Below, in pieces: positions 23,130 through 35,836 of a stretch of 64,000 nucleotides of DNA. Made by a program: the position numbers and the translations under genes. This DNA comes from Cephalotus follicularis (taxonomy: Eukaryota > Streptophyta > Magnoliopsida > Oxalidales > Cephalotaceae), in contig BDDD01000080.1 of the NCBI GenBank assembly GCA_001972305.1, positions 1,228,987 through 1,292,986 of the forward strand, read 5' to 3'. Position 1 is the first letter of the stretch, and every line of letters starts with the position of its first letter. The notes beneath the pieces were generated by a model. It did not search any database. It had not been told where the DNA came from and worked only from the letters and a program-made list of their open reading frames with translations.

Positions 23130-26100
23130 GTACGCTTCAGGGAATCAGTAAGGGCAGAGCATGGGTCGATCTTAGGGAGGTTCTCAGCAGAACCTGAGTG
23201 TTGGTTACCAGTAGGGCCATGGTTCCAGTCAGCAATATCAGGGCTGTCCTAGCACCATTTCCCCTTCTGTAGTAAGGAGGTATTGTGGAAAACAACCTAT
23301 GGGGGTCGAAACCGACGGTACAGGGTAGAGTGTATGCTATGGATCAAAGAACTGCAGCGGGATCGACTTCAGTGATAGGAGGTACTAGTTATATCTCTCA
23401 GCATATAGCGCGGGCCCTTATAGATCTAGGTTCATCTCATTCATACATTGCATATCATTTCCTGTGTTACGTTGAGGTAGAACCCAAGCCCTTACCTTTT
23501 GTGATGGAGGTTAGCACACCAGTAGGAGAGTACTCCGAATGGGTGTGTAAGTCTTGTGCTATAGAGATTGCCGGTCGTGTCTTGATAGCAGATCTTATAG
23601 TGTTGTTGATGGATGAGTTGGATGTGATCCTAGGGATGGATTGGTTAGCGGTGCACTAAGCTCAAGTGGATTGTTACGGGAAATTCGTGACCTTCAGCAT
23701 GCCAGGATAGTCTTGATTCCAGTTTATTGAGACTTTAGAGCACCGGCTGGTTCAGATGATATCGACCCTTCATGCTGATAGGCTTATGAGACAGGGTTAC
23801 AGTGGGTACCTAGGGCACGTGACGGACAACAGGAAATAGGTACCGAGGTTAGAGGATGTCTCAGTTGTTTGTGAGTATCCGGATGTGTTCCCGGATGAGT
23901 TAACATCCTTACCCCTAGAGAGGGATATGGAGTTTGTGATTGATCAGCTTCTAGGGACGCTACCCATATTGAGAGCTCCTTATCGTATGGCACCTCCTGA
24001 GTTGAAAGAGTTGAAAGTTTAGTTGCAGGAGTTACTCCATAGAGGTTTTATCAGACCGAGTGTTTCCCCTTGGGGAGCACCCGTTCTTTTCGTGAAGAAA
24101 AAGGACGGATCCGTCCGGATGTGTATTGATTATTGGCAGCTCAAAATGGTTACTGTTAAGAATAAGTACCTGTTACCACATATCGATGAGTTTTTTGATC
24201 AGTTGAGAGGTTCTTCAGTGTTCTCTAAGCTGGATTTGAGATCAGGGTACCATCAGCTAAGGGTTATAGTAGAAGATGTCCCAAAGACAGCTTTTCGGTC
24301 ACGGTTTGGACATTATGAGTTCGTTGTGATGCCGTTTGAGGAGACCAATGCCCTTACCGCGTTCATGATGATGATGAACAGAGTTTTTAGTCCTTATCTG
24401 GACCAATTCATCATGGTCTTCATCGATGACATCTTGGTATATTCCAAGTCTATGGAGGAGCATGGAGAACATTTGCACTTGTGTTGAGGTTTTGAGAGAC
24501 CACCAGTTGTATGCCAAGTTCAGCAAATGTGAGTTTTGGTTATCGGAGGTGGCTTTTCTGGGGCACGTTATCTCCAGTGTTGGTTTATCAACGGACCCAG
24601 TAAAGATTGAAGTAGTGAGGGATTGGAAACGGCCAAGAAACATGACGGAAGTCCGTAGTTTCTTGGGTTTAGCGGGTAATTACTGCCATTTTATCGAGGG
24701 GTTCTCATGGATAGCCACTCCTTTGACCCGTTTGACGCAGAAAAGGACATCATTTATATGGGATGACATTTGTGAAGGGAGCTTCCAGGAGTTGAAACAC
24801 CGCTTGATTTCTGCATCGATCTTGGCTTTGCCTGAGGTCAATGAGGATTTTGTGGTGTACAATGATGCATTAGGGAATGGTTTGGGTTGTGTTTTGATGT
24901 AGTATGGGAAGATGATTTCCTATGCCTCAAGGAAGTTGAAGCCTTATGAGGAGAGTTATTCCACTCATGACCTAGAGTTGCCTGCGATAGTCTTTGCACT
25001 ACGCAAATAGAGGCATTATTTATACGATACCAAGTTTGATGTGTACACGGATCACAAGAGTTTGAAACATCTTTTCTCCCAAAAGGATATGAATATGAGG
25101 CAAATGAGGTGGATGGAGCTGCTTAACAATTATAACTGTGAGATACAGTACCATCCAGGCATGGCTAATATGGTGACAGATGCTTTGAGTCACCGATTAG
25201 CTTGCTTGACTGTTTCTCAGATTCAGACACACCAATGGTTATTGGATCGGTTCAGAGAGGCTCAAGGTATGGATGGGAGCTTGCTCAAGGCTGCATTGGA
25301 AGATCTAGGAGGGTTGAAGCCCGAGTTCTTGATTCATGGTGACGGATTGATAGGCTTCAGGGCAGGGTTTGTGTTCCTGGCAGTAAGGAACTGAAGGATG
25401 AGTTGTTGTCGCACGCTCATCGCTCCAGTTTCTCAGTGCATCCAGTGCGTACAAAGATGTACCGAGACCCGAAGCTCCGTTATTGGTGGAATAAAATGAA
25501 GGGGGAGATATCAAAGTATGTTTCTGCTTGCCTAACATGTCAGCAAGTTAAGGCAGAACATTAAAGGCCAGCTGGGTTGCTTTAGCTATTTCCAGTGGCT
25601 CAGTGAAAATGGGAGCATATCACGATGTATTTCGTGATGGGGTTGCCAAGGGTGAGAGCTAACCGTGATCCTACATGGATTATTGTTGATCGCTTTACAA
25701 AATCTGCACATTTTCTAGAGATCAAGACGAGTTATTCTCTGGAACGATTGGCATCTATATGTTGGAGATATTGTTAGGCTTCACGGAGTACCAGTTAGTG
25801 TTGTGTCCGACATGGACCCATGGTTTACCTCACTGTTTTGGAAGAAATTGCAGACAGCTTTTGGTACTCGGTTGAGTTTCAATATGGCTTTTTACCCCAT
25901 ATGGATGGACAGTCTAAGCGGACGATTCAGACTCTTGAGGACATGCTTCGAGCATGTGTGATGGATTGGGGTGGCAGTTGGGATGAGCATTTGCCTTTGG
26001 TGGAGTTCTCTTATAACAACAGTTATCATGCTAGCATCGATATCGCACCATTTGAGGCTCTTTATGGACGGAAGTGTAGAACTCCGGTCTGTTGGTTGGA

Positions 26101-26650
26101 GATAGGCGAGTAGAGCCTTCTAGGGCCAAGGTCATCAAGGAAAGGCTTCTAATGGCTCAGAGTAGACAAAAGAGTTATGCGGACCACCAAAGGAGAGAGT
26201 TGCAGTTCTTAGTGGGTGATCATGTTTCCCTCAAAGTCGCACCAACCAAAGGGATTCTAAGGTTTTGAAAGAAAGGAAAGTTAGCTCCACGGTATATTGG
26301 ACCTTTCGAGATCTTGGAGAAGGTAGGTGCAGTCACCTTCAGACTTGCCTTACCTCCTAGCTTCTTTGAGGTGCACAATGTCTTTCATGTATCGATGCTG
26401 AGAAAATATCATCCAGATCCTTCCCACATGTTGCAGTATGAGCCGTTGGAATTGAGGACATATATGAGTTTTGAGGAGATGCCTGTTCAGATTTTAGATC
26501 ACCGAGTCAAGAAGTTAAGAAACAGGAACATCGCCTTGGTTAAAGTGTTATGGCAGTATTACGGGCTTGAGGAGGCGATATAAGAGCGTGAGGAATACGT
26601 GAGTGTTAGATAGGATGACCCGACAAGCCATTAGATGGATTTTTTCGTTT
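23130..26650 (+). pseudogene. Gypsy gag end and pol (PR-RT-RNaseH-IN-chromodomain) of element C, broken
   Basis: After the gag tail (about 23130-23290) the protease is read at 23285-23659. Its active site reads IDLGSSHSYI, leucine replacing the usual serine of DSG, and it ends with DVILGMDWL. RT at about 23870-24900 shows [36 protein letters not shown] and [11 protein letters not shown] (catalytic DD near 24425), with a frameshift near 24480. RNase H includes YTDHKSLKHLFSQ and the tail TDALSHR (25041-25200). Integrase (about 25400-26110) is broken by stops and frame changes. The C-terminal part (26314-26583) has [12 protein letters not shown] and a chromodomain-like [19 protein letters not shown], the Tekay/Del signature. 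Confidence 0.9.
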
Positions 26651-28936
26651 TGTATCTATCCTTGTATATAAACAATCTTATTCCTGATATATGACACATG
26701 CTACTTTGTTTATATTATTTATGGCAATATCACTTGTGTTTTATCACATAATTGAAGTGGTTTAATATTTCCCTACTTACACTTGTGATATCCTGACATA
26801 AGGTTGGATGCCAAGCATAGAGGCAATGAGATTGGCTACCTTATTCCTTATGTCAAAATTAGTTCCAAGTCATAGGTTCACTTTGTGGGCATTAGTGAAC
26901 CGGACAGACTTGCGCGTATGTTGTCTGCTTTTGGAATTGAAGGATGGATTCTCTCACTACCATCTGTGTTGGGACACTAGGGCAAATATGGGGTGCGCAC
27001 TGGGAGAATGTACACTGAACTGGACCCGCGTAGGAGACACTATTTGGATAGTAGCTATTCTCGTGTCAGTAGTGACTCCTACTTGTTGTGGTTGTGTATA
27101 AGTGCTAGTCACTTAGTGAGTTTTTCAAACTCGTCTGATCCTTAAACTTGAGCGACTGCTCTATATTGTATAGAGACGGTTATACTTTGATCTCCACCTT
27201 ACCTAGTTCTTGCGTAAGGCTGGCAATCAGGTGGTCTTTGGGTATGATTGAATCTATACGAATGTAAGCGAGTGCGCAATAAGGAATTGTCACACATGAG
27301 CGAAGGTGATCGGCTCTATCATGGTCTGATTGTACTGTGGACTTATGAAATCCTTGGCCAAGGTTTAGGTGGACTGGAAATTAGATTTTTGAAGAGTCTA
27401 CCAAAGATTCTAGTAATGATCAGATATTTTAAACATTGAGGTATTATCTAGGGTTGACACGTATCCTTACCCTAGACCTCAATCGGGGCCAAGTATGACA
27501 AGGAATTATAGTACACGCGAACCGACAACTTAGAAAGTCTCGCGTTACGGAGGTGTGAAATAAATTATGAAAAAATTAATTAGATTAATTTTTCATATGG
27601 ATATTATTGGATATTAGTCCGCGAGCATTTAAATAGGTCTGAGACTATTTAGAATGGGTTAACCAAACCCTAGGGGCATTTCGATAATTTATGAACACCA
27701 CCGATTATAACCGAGATTTTACTAGGGTCCCTGCCCGATAATGATTAGTTCATAAATATGTTGGACATATTAAGTCTTGGTTTAATTTATAAAATCAAAA
27801 ATCGGTTAAGTGGATTTTGTGATTTGTGGAAACACATTTACTTGATCTTACTTAATCAATATTCGAAAGCAAATGTGCTAATACTAATATGAGTTGGACT
27901 AAATGTGTTTGTATGACAAGCCTTCAAAGCGTCGACGCCTTTTGGAAAAGCGTCGACGCTTAAGCCACGTCTAAGCGTCAATGCCTTGTGGAAAGGCGTC
28001 AACGCTTAGCCCGTCTAAGCGTCAACGCTTAGCCCGTCTAAGCGTCAACGCTTAGCCCGTCTAAGCGTCAACGCTTTTGGAAAAGCGTCAACGCTTAGAA
28101 CGGCAACGTGGGTGCCTGATGTGGGCGCACGACATCCGCGCGATTCTCTCTCCCACTCCCAGCATCTTTCTCCTGTCTAAGCATGATACGGTTTTGGGAT
28201 CATGGGGTCATGTTTTCTTTAGAGAGAACACCATGATCCAAAAATGATGAATGAGTGGGGTTGTGGAATGCTAAAAGCTAGGCTTATGGTGTGAAACATT
28301 GAGAGAGAAAGGGGATGGCATATGGTTTTTGTTTTTGCGGGTCTTTGATCAGAGGAATTATGTACAAATCCCTTCTGAGATTTCTTCACCAAGTTTGTTG
28401 CTTATCTAGGTTGGATTGCCATTAACTATCTTAGTTAATTTCAATCTTCTCTTTATGAGCTTTGTGAGAGAGAGAGAGAGAGAGAGAGAACAAAAACAAA
28501 GTCTGTTTTGTGGACAGTAGCTACTGGCGTTTTTGAAGCTTGGTGACTTGGAGGAACTTGAAGTTTCAAAGGGAATCTACTCAAGCTAGTAGCGGCAAAG
28601 AACAAAGGAGCCATCACCATACAGTATGAACTCCTTGTCTCTCTCTATCTTGCCATGTTTGTGTATCACCATTGCATGCATTGGTGATGCCGATTCATAT
28701 ATGATTATGTTGTGGTGATCCTTTGCCTGTGGATTCACTGTTTTGGACCTTGTTTTATGGTGTTAAAGCTTTAACTTCCGTTGCATTATGTTTAGAAATT
28801 TTGTGTTCTTTATAACACCCTTGGTCCGAATCTAGGATAATCGTATCTTTTACCATTCCTAACAGTGAGAACGTTGTATCCTCATTTGTTTTGATCATAG
28901 GGAATCTCGGGACAAGATTTCTTGAAGAATGGAGGA
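26651..28936 (+). other. Non-coding region between chromodomain and 3' LTR of element C, with palindrome array
   Basis: Intact relatives have only a few hundred bases here, so about 2 kb is probably a later insertion, but I could not find clean ends or a target duplication. The last ~45 bp (GAATCTCGGGACAAGATTTCTTGAAG...) are the usual end of a Tekay internal region. Contents are an eight-copy GTCGAC-type array (27926-28107), a leader-like stretch from about 28130 on, and a (GA)n microsatellite (28465-28489). This looks like part of another LTR. Confidence 0.5.
27926..28107 (+). repeat. Eight-copy GCGTC(G/A)ACGC array
   Basis: Two copies read GCGTCGACGC and most others GCGTCAACGC. Three central copies are separated by the same short spacer, making a near-perfect ~21-22 bp tandem repeat (TAAGCGTCAACGCTTAGCCCG). 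It is the most regular array of this word family in the window and shows how the arrays may expand. Confidence 0.92.
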
Positions 28937-29017
28937 TGTAAGCCCCGAGTTACGGATGTATGTATTTTGTTTGTATTTATACAGTATTGTACGGTATTGT
29001 ATATATGAATGACATGG

Positions 29018-29060
<43 letters not shown>

Positions 29061-30831
29061 TTCCACTTTTATGATTGTTTATGGGTAGTAGGGGTTCAAT
29101 TGAATCTAAGCGTAGTTTTTGAGATTTTCGGCCAAAAGAAGTATATATATAGACAGTTCGGCCCCTTTCATTCTCATATATTCATTTCTCATCTCCTGTT
29201 CTAGTGAGAGAGTGAGTTAGAGAGAAAGTGGCCAGAAATGGTCAAGGGAGGAGTCGTTGGGATGTGGCGAAGTGTAGAATTTGAAGGGAGAAGTAGAACA
29301 AGGATTCAAGCTACCGATCAGCTTGTTCTTCATTCTCAACGAGATTGAGGTAGGTTATACATATATGCTATGAATCCATGCATATTGATTGAATCGTATG
29401 TTTCTATGGTTATAGATGGATGGATATAGGTAGATGGATGGGTTAGCTTGATTGCTGTGATTGATTTTGTCTGGAAACAGAAATCAGAGAGAGATTGAGA
29501 GTTTAGGTTTATAAGCGTAATCCCTTCTGTCTCTAGATTCAGGGGTTATGGGTATGGATCTGAAGGTCTGAAATTGTTTTCAACTTATTATCGACCATTG
29601 GAACTTACACCTTTCTCTGGGTCAGATTTAAAACTGATTAAAATGGTTTTTAATTGAACTACAAATTGTTAGCAACTGTTTTCAATGTTCTGCAAAGATC
29701 GCAAACAGTCAATGCCTTCGATCAGAGCGTTGGCTCTTTGCTTAAGAGATAACAGTCGACGCCTAGAGCAATTGTCGATTGTAGAGCGCAGTGGCTGAAG
29801 GAAGATCTCAGAAGCTAAGGCAGGGGTCAGGAAGTTGAAGGTAGAGCTTCGAATGCCAAGGCAGACCTCAGAGGTAGCGGTCAGAGCTCCAAAGCTCGAA
29901 GTCAGACCTCAGAGCTTTAAGGCAGACCTTCGAGGTAGAGGTTAGAACTCAAAGCTCAAAGTCAGACATCAGAGCTTAGGAGATATGGCCAACCGTCGAC
30001 GCTTAGCACCTTGTTCTCTGCAAAACGCACTATTTTCAATCCTTTTCAACCCCAAATGCTTTTAGCTTCAAATAGATTCCATAGGAAGCCTCCATTGGGT
30101 CTTGTAACCTATATGAATCCTCTTTTAACATTGTTAACCTACAAATCAATCTTCAAAATGAATCTTTAAAGAAAAGTTTCAATAAAAGAGTTTTACAAAT
30201 ATTTGATTGGATTTTCAATAAGGTTTTCAATGAATGGGTATGATAGTTCAATTGGGATGTTTGGACGCGAATATCCTAGTTAGGCATCCTCTCCATTGTT
30301 TTTATAACTCCGATAGAGACCAAGAAAATGGTTATGGAAAATGGTTATGGTAATGGCTATGGAAATGGTTTTGACGGATGGATCATACGTGATCCTTTAT
30401 TTATGTCCCTATCATTTCTACGGTTATACGGTCACGAGCTACGGGTTTTATATGTTTGCTATGATTGAGACTTGACGAGATAACCCATTCATAATCTTCA
30501 TTTTCATCATGAAGGTTATGGGTGTTAGACACATTGCATGGATCTATATAATCCTCCCTTTTTTTGTTGGATCTACAGGGATTACCGCATTGTGGATGGA
30601 TACAGTACGGTACGGATTACAGAGATCTCTATTATGGGTTAGTACCTTAGGGACTAGCATTACGATACGGTACGGATTATGTGAGCAGTGTTATCCCATT
30701 CTCCACACGGCTATGACACGGAGGGTGTATAGACGGTGGGGGTACTATCTCAGGCCGGAGAGGTAGAGGAGTACATTGACCCTACAGATTGTTTGCCCCT
30801 ATGTGTGGTTACAGATTGATTGAGGGATTGT
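28937..30831 (+). repeat. Truncated 3' LTR of element C
   Basis: This aligns from TGTAAGCCCCGAGTTACGG to the GATTGATTGAGGGATTGT stretch that matches about 18450-18465 of the 5' LTR; the remaining ~560 bp are absent. It contains a longer (TA)n microsatellite (29021-29055) than the 5' copy, and the GTCGAC/GGCAGACCTCAGAG block at 29701-30008 in shortened form. The right side joins unrelated minus-strand LTR-like sequence. Confidence 0.88.
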
Positions 30832-30929
30832 CTATATACCTAGGGTGACACAGCCCATCCCGCAAGGCCGTGACCTTGCCCAACGAGCCATGTCATGCTG
30901 TAGACTAACTACTCACAGCACAACTTAAC

Positions 30930-30990
30930 TTCCCAGAAGGTCACCCATTTTAAAACTTCTCTCGTCCGAGCATGCTTAACCGTAGAGTTT
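30930..30990 (-). pseudogene. 5S-rRNA-derived sequence
   Basis: On the minus strand the bases follow the 3' two thirds of plant 5S rRNA. They contain a box-A-like GGTTAAGCATGCTCGG, an intermediate ACGAGAG and a well-kept box-C-like ATGGGTGACCTTCTGGGAAG. Similarity is clear but imperfect, so it is not a functional 5S gene. Cassandra TRIM elements are known to carry 5S sequence with a Pol III promoter in their LTRs; this may be a Cassandra remnant or a similar capture in a larger LTR. Confidence 0.65.
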
Positions 30991-32180
30991 CTATAATAAC
31001 CTATCCATTAGACTATCCTTATCATTTTTAACCATTTATTCAACCTTTTATTCTTATAACGTATTACCTCAACAAATCTTTATAACCTTAACATTCATTA
31101 TTTAATTCCATTTACGACCTCTTTAATCCCATTATCATTTCTTTTCAATCTCCCTATTTAACCTCATAATAATGTCATTTATCTTAATTATTTGTCCATT
31201 AAATATGGTGAAAAATTCTGCAGAAAAACTCTAAGAGTTCTCCCTAAAGATGGACGTTTCCCAAAAAAAAAAATCACCTGTAAGAATTCACAATTTATAT
31301 ATATATCACACTCCCGATGGAGGAATCAACAGTTTATTGTATATCTAATCTGTCATCAGTATATCACATCTATATAGACAAGTTTATCTCATCATTTCAG
31401 CTATATATATAATCACATTTCTCATCATATATCTATATCTCAATACCATTAGCGTGAACATAATAAAAATATCCCGAATGTCCCAATGCAATGCATGTGA
31501 GGTTGGCCAAAACTGCCAACATGAGGTGCCTGACTCTCGTGGTCTACCTTTAACTTCTCCAATCGTTACTGTGCCGGTGGATCAGGTATATTATCCTCTG
31601 CTCTTTCAGCTACAAAATAAACTGGGAGGGGGTTAGTCCAAATGACTAAGTGAGTTGGGACAAATCATTCCCTGTTGCATCCATACAAGAAACTGGATGC
31701 TATGAATAAAACGATATGATGGAGTCAAGAGTATAAAATCATAATCAAATGAAATAAGTCATGAAAAGCCCAATAACAAGACTCCAATAAGAATAACCAG
31801 TAACTCAACAATAAAGTCAACTAAACGAATATCAAAGTCAAGACAGAAATCAATTACATGAGAGTCACAATAAATTGAAGTATCTGAATATCAAAACTCA
31901 AAGATACGATCATAAATCAATATCAAATATGTGCCCAGGAAAGTCATAAGAATGTAAGAGGATGCTGGTACCCATCATGTCACTATCTCATGTCTACCGC
32001 CAAATCACATGGCAATACTATCTGCTATGCTGCCAAATCCCATGGGGTCATATCATATCATAACCGCTGCCGCAATAATATACATATAGGCCATAGGCTA
32101 CAGGACTGTACACATCCTTCATATATCGGTATAGAGTGCCTATGCCTCTTCCTCATCATAGAAATAACATATATAACATC

Positions 32181-32295
32181 GACCGAGGGGACGTCGTTAT
32201 TTCACGGATCTGCCCTCGTCGGAAATCATGTATCACAACCTCGACCGAGGGGACCTCGTGTACCACACGGATCTGCCCTCGTCGGAAATCATATA
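32181..32295 (-). repeat. Two-copy ~62 bp tandem repeat
   Basis: Two units share CGACCGAGGGGAC(G/C)TCGT and CACGGATCTGCCCTCGTCGGAAATCAT. Within each unit CCGAGGGG and CCCTCGTCGG can pair into a hairpin. It lies mid-LTR, as do the other family-specific tandem repeats of this window. Confidence 0.85.
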
Positions 32296-34170
32296 TACAT
32301 CATCAAGTAGCTAACACGGTCAGAGGGATGAGGAACGGAGCATCTATTGCACTCACACTCAGCATACCATCATTGATAATAGTATGTCGCAGATCCAGGC
32401 AATGGACACCCAGGGGCAGTTTCCACATAACACCCCATCATAGACCAATAGGCATGCCAAGGAGAGTTGTACATCAGACGTACACCTCATCCTAGACCGG
32501 TGGTACATATCCATAATCACGGTACCTAGCATCAGAATATAACACAGTATAACAAATCATAATATCAGAAGTGTGAGAAGGGGACCAAGTCACCCAGAGC
32601 ATTGAGCACATACCCGCTCGGAATCATATCACAAATCATGAATACGTTAACAGAAGACAAACGAGATACAAATCCCGACCAATATCACATATCATAAGAA
32701 AGCAAGGCACATATGAAACAATATGACTCTCAATAATAAAGTAGAGGAAGGGAATGCCCCACTCACAGATTATTGCAATCCACTATCGCAGACTAAGCCC
32801 CACAGTGCTCCGAATCGAATACAGGATCCAAGTCTACAACGTCATCACATAACAATATCCATAAGCATGCTTTCTATGCTTATCTAATATAAAATGCATA
32901 AATGCACATATAAGCTACATAAAGGCTATATCCCCCCTTAGTAACGCTTACTAGTGTCTCTACGCATCCATGAATCTCAAGGATTCATTAGCACACAATT
33001 CTCATATAACCATTATCATTTAACACCGTTAGAACTCAATTCCTCAATCCACAAACCTACTAGTATCTAATTTTCCATTAGAATTATAGAGAATATATAT
33101 CTCTATCTACCTTTAGAAACCCGAAATTAAAAGGAAAAGAATGGGGATTAAACCATGCTATCATACTTCTATTTACCATCACTATCCCAATAAAAAAAAT
33201 CAATCCTATTTCATCAATAATAGAACCAAAATTGAAAGCATAAAAACAGTAGCAATTTTCACCATAATGCTTCAATTACTGTCTCAATAAACTAACATAA
33301 TCCATCTTTAAAACTAAAAATCAGCCCTTCAATTCCCCTTAAAGAACCTGAAATTTAAAGAAGAAGAAGGGGAACCAATTCATGCTATAAAACTTCAATT
33401 CCCACTCAAATACAACCATACATTATAATGAATTCATCCTTTCTTTAACATTCATAAAATCTGAATTTTTTAAGGAAGCTAAAGAGTGATGAATTCTTAT
33501 GAAAAATGCTTCAATTCTAACACAATACCTTCGTAAACCATAGAAAGAAAATCAATTATTCCTTGTAAACAAAGACACCCAAAAATTGTGAGAGATAAAC
33601 AGTCAAACATGTAATTAATCTTAGCAAGAAAGTGTATAGAGCTTACCTAAATCACTTTAGAAACTTGTTTTATTGAAGATTACTTGAAGAAAGTTGAAGG
33701 AAATGGAGAGAATGTGAAGTATTGCCAGGGAGGAAGGCGTCGGATTGCTTGAAGTGGAAATGTCGTTTTGTCGCAGTTGTCGTCGTTTGTTACTAGATCA
33801 AACTAAAACTGAAATAGAGAGATAGTTTGACAGTAAGACAGAGAAAGAGAAAGAGAGAGGAGCTAACTGGAAACAAAATATTATAGCTAAAAACAAACAT
33901 ATAATTTTTTTAAAATTTCTCAATGTAGTAAAGAAATAGCAATCACCAGTCACTAGTCATAAAGAGATTCAGGTTTTGGAGAGAGAAAAACGTGTATATG
34001 ATGTGCATGGCTAGTTGAATCTGGATGCAGCTAATTTGGTTCCCTTGTTTTTTTTGTGCTACATACTTAGCAAGAAAGAAGGGAATATACTGAATAGTCA
34101 ATATAAATCTTTATCATCCTACGACTGACTTGTAAGACCTAAAAATCGGGTGGCCCACATTGCAACAAGT

Positions 34171-34240
34171 GGTATTTAATTCTTGGAAAAGACTAGTCAT
34201 CTAAAAAGTTAAGATTAAATGTTTGCTTATTTCTTAAGTG

Positions 34241-34286
<46 letters not shown>

Positions 34287-35295
34287 ATGTAAGCAACTGT
34301 TCACATTCTTTATATGTGCAATGAGATGTGTCAATTCCTCATTTGTGATTTTAAAATAGCATCATTAATGTTTAAAAAAAAGTCAATTCATGTTTTAAAA
34401 AATTGACAAATAAGGAGTTGATACCCCATCGTAATATATATATATATATGAAAATTGTAATTAAAAAGCGATATTAGTGTCACACAATATTACTCTATTT
34501 TTAATGTACTCCATCGAACATTCGAACACAATATCACCTTAATTGGTAATCTCCACATTCTCAATTCTTTTGAGGTTAATCATGATTGTTCTAATTTTTA
34601 ATGTCAAATTTTTTTTTAATAATAATGTCAATTTATCTTTAATTAGTGAACATAATCAATTGAACTTAAACTTAATACACCCCACCTGGTGAAATTCACA
34701 ATCTTGATTTAGGTATAAAATCAAATAGGTTAAAATTCGAATTGTTTGTACATTTCTCCTTATTTTATATGAAATAATTTCAATATTTACATAAATTTAT
34801 TATATATAATTAAAAAAATAGCATATTAAAAAAATAAATATGTGTGACAAAATGCTAAGCTAAAAATTATGTCAAGAACATTTCTTTTACCATAAATAGA
34901 CATAAATCATTTCTTTTCTTCTCTCTATAAGATCATGATAATATATAAATTATTTATATGTTTAAAAAACGACCAAACTAATAAAAAAAAACTAAAACTA
35001 TATTATACTTGATTTTTTTACTTTTAATATCATATAATAAATTGAAAATCAAGAAAATGAAATTCGTATATCTGATTGGTATGTTGTTGAATATTGATTA
35101 TAACTTTATATTTATATTAATGGGATGAAATACTATCATTAATTCATACAACATAATAAACAAAAAATTATTACAATGTTCCAAAAAAGAGCTTACAAGT
35201 TACAACATATATCCAACATTTAAGCGATTTGTTGTTTTAATCTTTTTGTTACAAGTAATATAAAAGATTTGATAAAAAATTTAAATTTATATTAA
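34171..35295. other. AT-rich intergenic spacer upstream of the RNC1-like gene
   Basis: No coding sequence or element end is recognised. It contains a (TA)n microsatellite at 34242-34284 and a shorter one at 34432-34449. A TGTAAGACCTAAAAATCGGG at 34131 resembles an LTR start but no body follows. Confidence 0.6.
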
Positions 35296-35541
35296 GTGGG
35301 GGCGGGGTGGAGCGGGGTCAAAACTCAAAGTTTTGGGGTCAACGGGGTAGAGAAGTACAGAACGAATCGAGGCGGATCAGCGAGGGGGAATCAATATATT
35401 TGCCCCATCCCCGTGTCCCACCTGTGGGACACAATTTTTTTCCCACTCCCATCCCATTCCCTATTAGTTACGGGGAATCCCCGTACCATTTCTAAGAGAA
35501 CGGAACGGAGGATCAGAACGGAAGAAAATTGTCATCCCTAC
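35296..35541. mobile_element. hAT-like MITE fragment (right end)
   Basis: A GC-rich island with GGGGCGGGGTGGAGCGGGG at one side and TACGGGGAATCCCCGTA inside. It ends AAAATTGTCATCCCTA, the reverse of the TAGGGATGACAATTT terminus common in plant hAT-type miniature elements. No matching left terminus or 8 bp target duplication is seen, so it is partial or rearranged. Short ORFs here are incidental. Confidence 0.45.
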
Positions 35542-35836
35542 GGAGGGGAGTAATACGCAGTTTTTTAAAAAAGAAAAAAAAAAACAAATCTGAGTATTTA
35601 GAGGTGAAAAACGACAGCGTCCCGGGTAAAATATCTGTTGTAGGCTTGTAGCGCTAACATGGCACGCTTCTTGAGTCTTCACCTTATCCATCTGCCTTCT
35701 CCCCCTCCAAAACCCCAAGAAAGGTGATCACTCAAAACCCACCCTTTCTGTAAAACCAATTCCATTCTCTATTAAAGTCAAATAATTATAATAATAAGGA
35801 TTTATTTCACATCTTTACTTGTATACTAGTCTACTG

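Larger units (their letters stand above)
16435..30831 (+). mobile_element. Ty3/gypsy chromovirus C (Tekay/Del-like), interrupted and 3' truncated
   Basis: The 5' LTR spans 16435-19023, with a primer-binding site at 19030-19041 and gag from 19222. A solo LTR is inserted in gag (20434-23129). Pol covers 23285-26650, then comes a 2.3 kb region and the 3' LTR (28937-30831), which breaks off about 560 bp before its expected end. The order PR-RT-RNaseH-IN plus a C-terminal chromodomain identifies a chromovirus. The left flank AAGAT (16430-16434) would be the target duplication, but the right flank is lost. Frameshifts and stops throughout pol show it is inactive. Confidence 0.9.
30832..34170 (-). 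mobile_element. LTR-like block on the minus strand, ends uncertain
   Basis: Read on the minus strand it looks like one large gypsy-type LTR. A leader rich in CTCTCTTTCTCTTTCTCTG (about 33870-33835) comes first, then a candidate donor TTTAG|GTAAGC (about 33653), a long AT-rich stretch and a short tandem repeat (32181-32290). An acceptor-like block with CTAACCCCCTCCCAG follows near 31635-31600, and the end is 5S-rRNA-like and GC-rich, GGGATGGGCTGTGTCA near 30843. The right end could be TGTTGCAATGTGGG at 34170. No target duplication matches, and the missing tail of element C's LTR is not found on the right, so there was a rearrangement. Confidence 0.5.

Noticed and set aside
34131-34160. Plus-strand LTR start (TGTAAGACCTAAAAATCGGG)
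   Set aside because: No LTR body, end or target duplication follows; the following kilobase is AT-rich spacer. It could instead be the start region of the minus-strand block.
35819-35836. Upstream start of the RNC1-like protein at 35819
   Set aside because: The codon there is TTG; the first ATG is at 35837 and already gives a plausible transit peptide.
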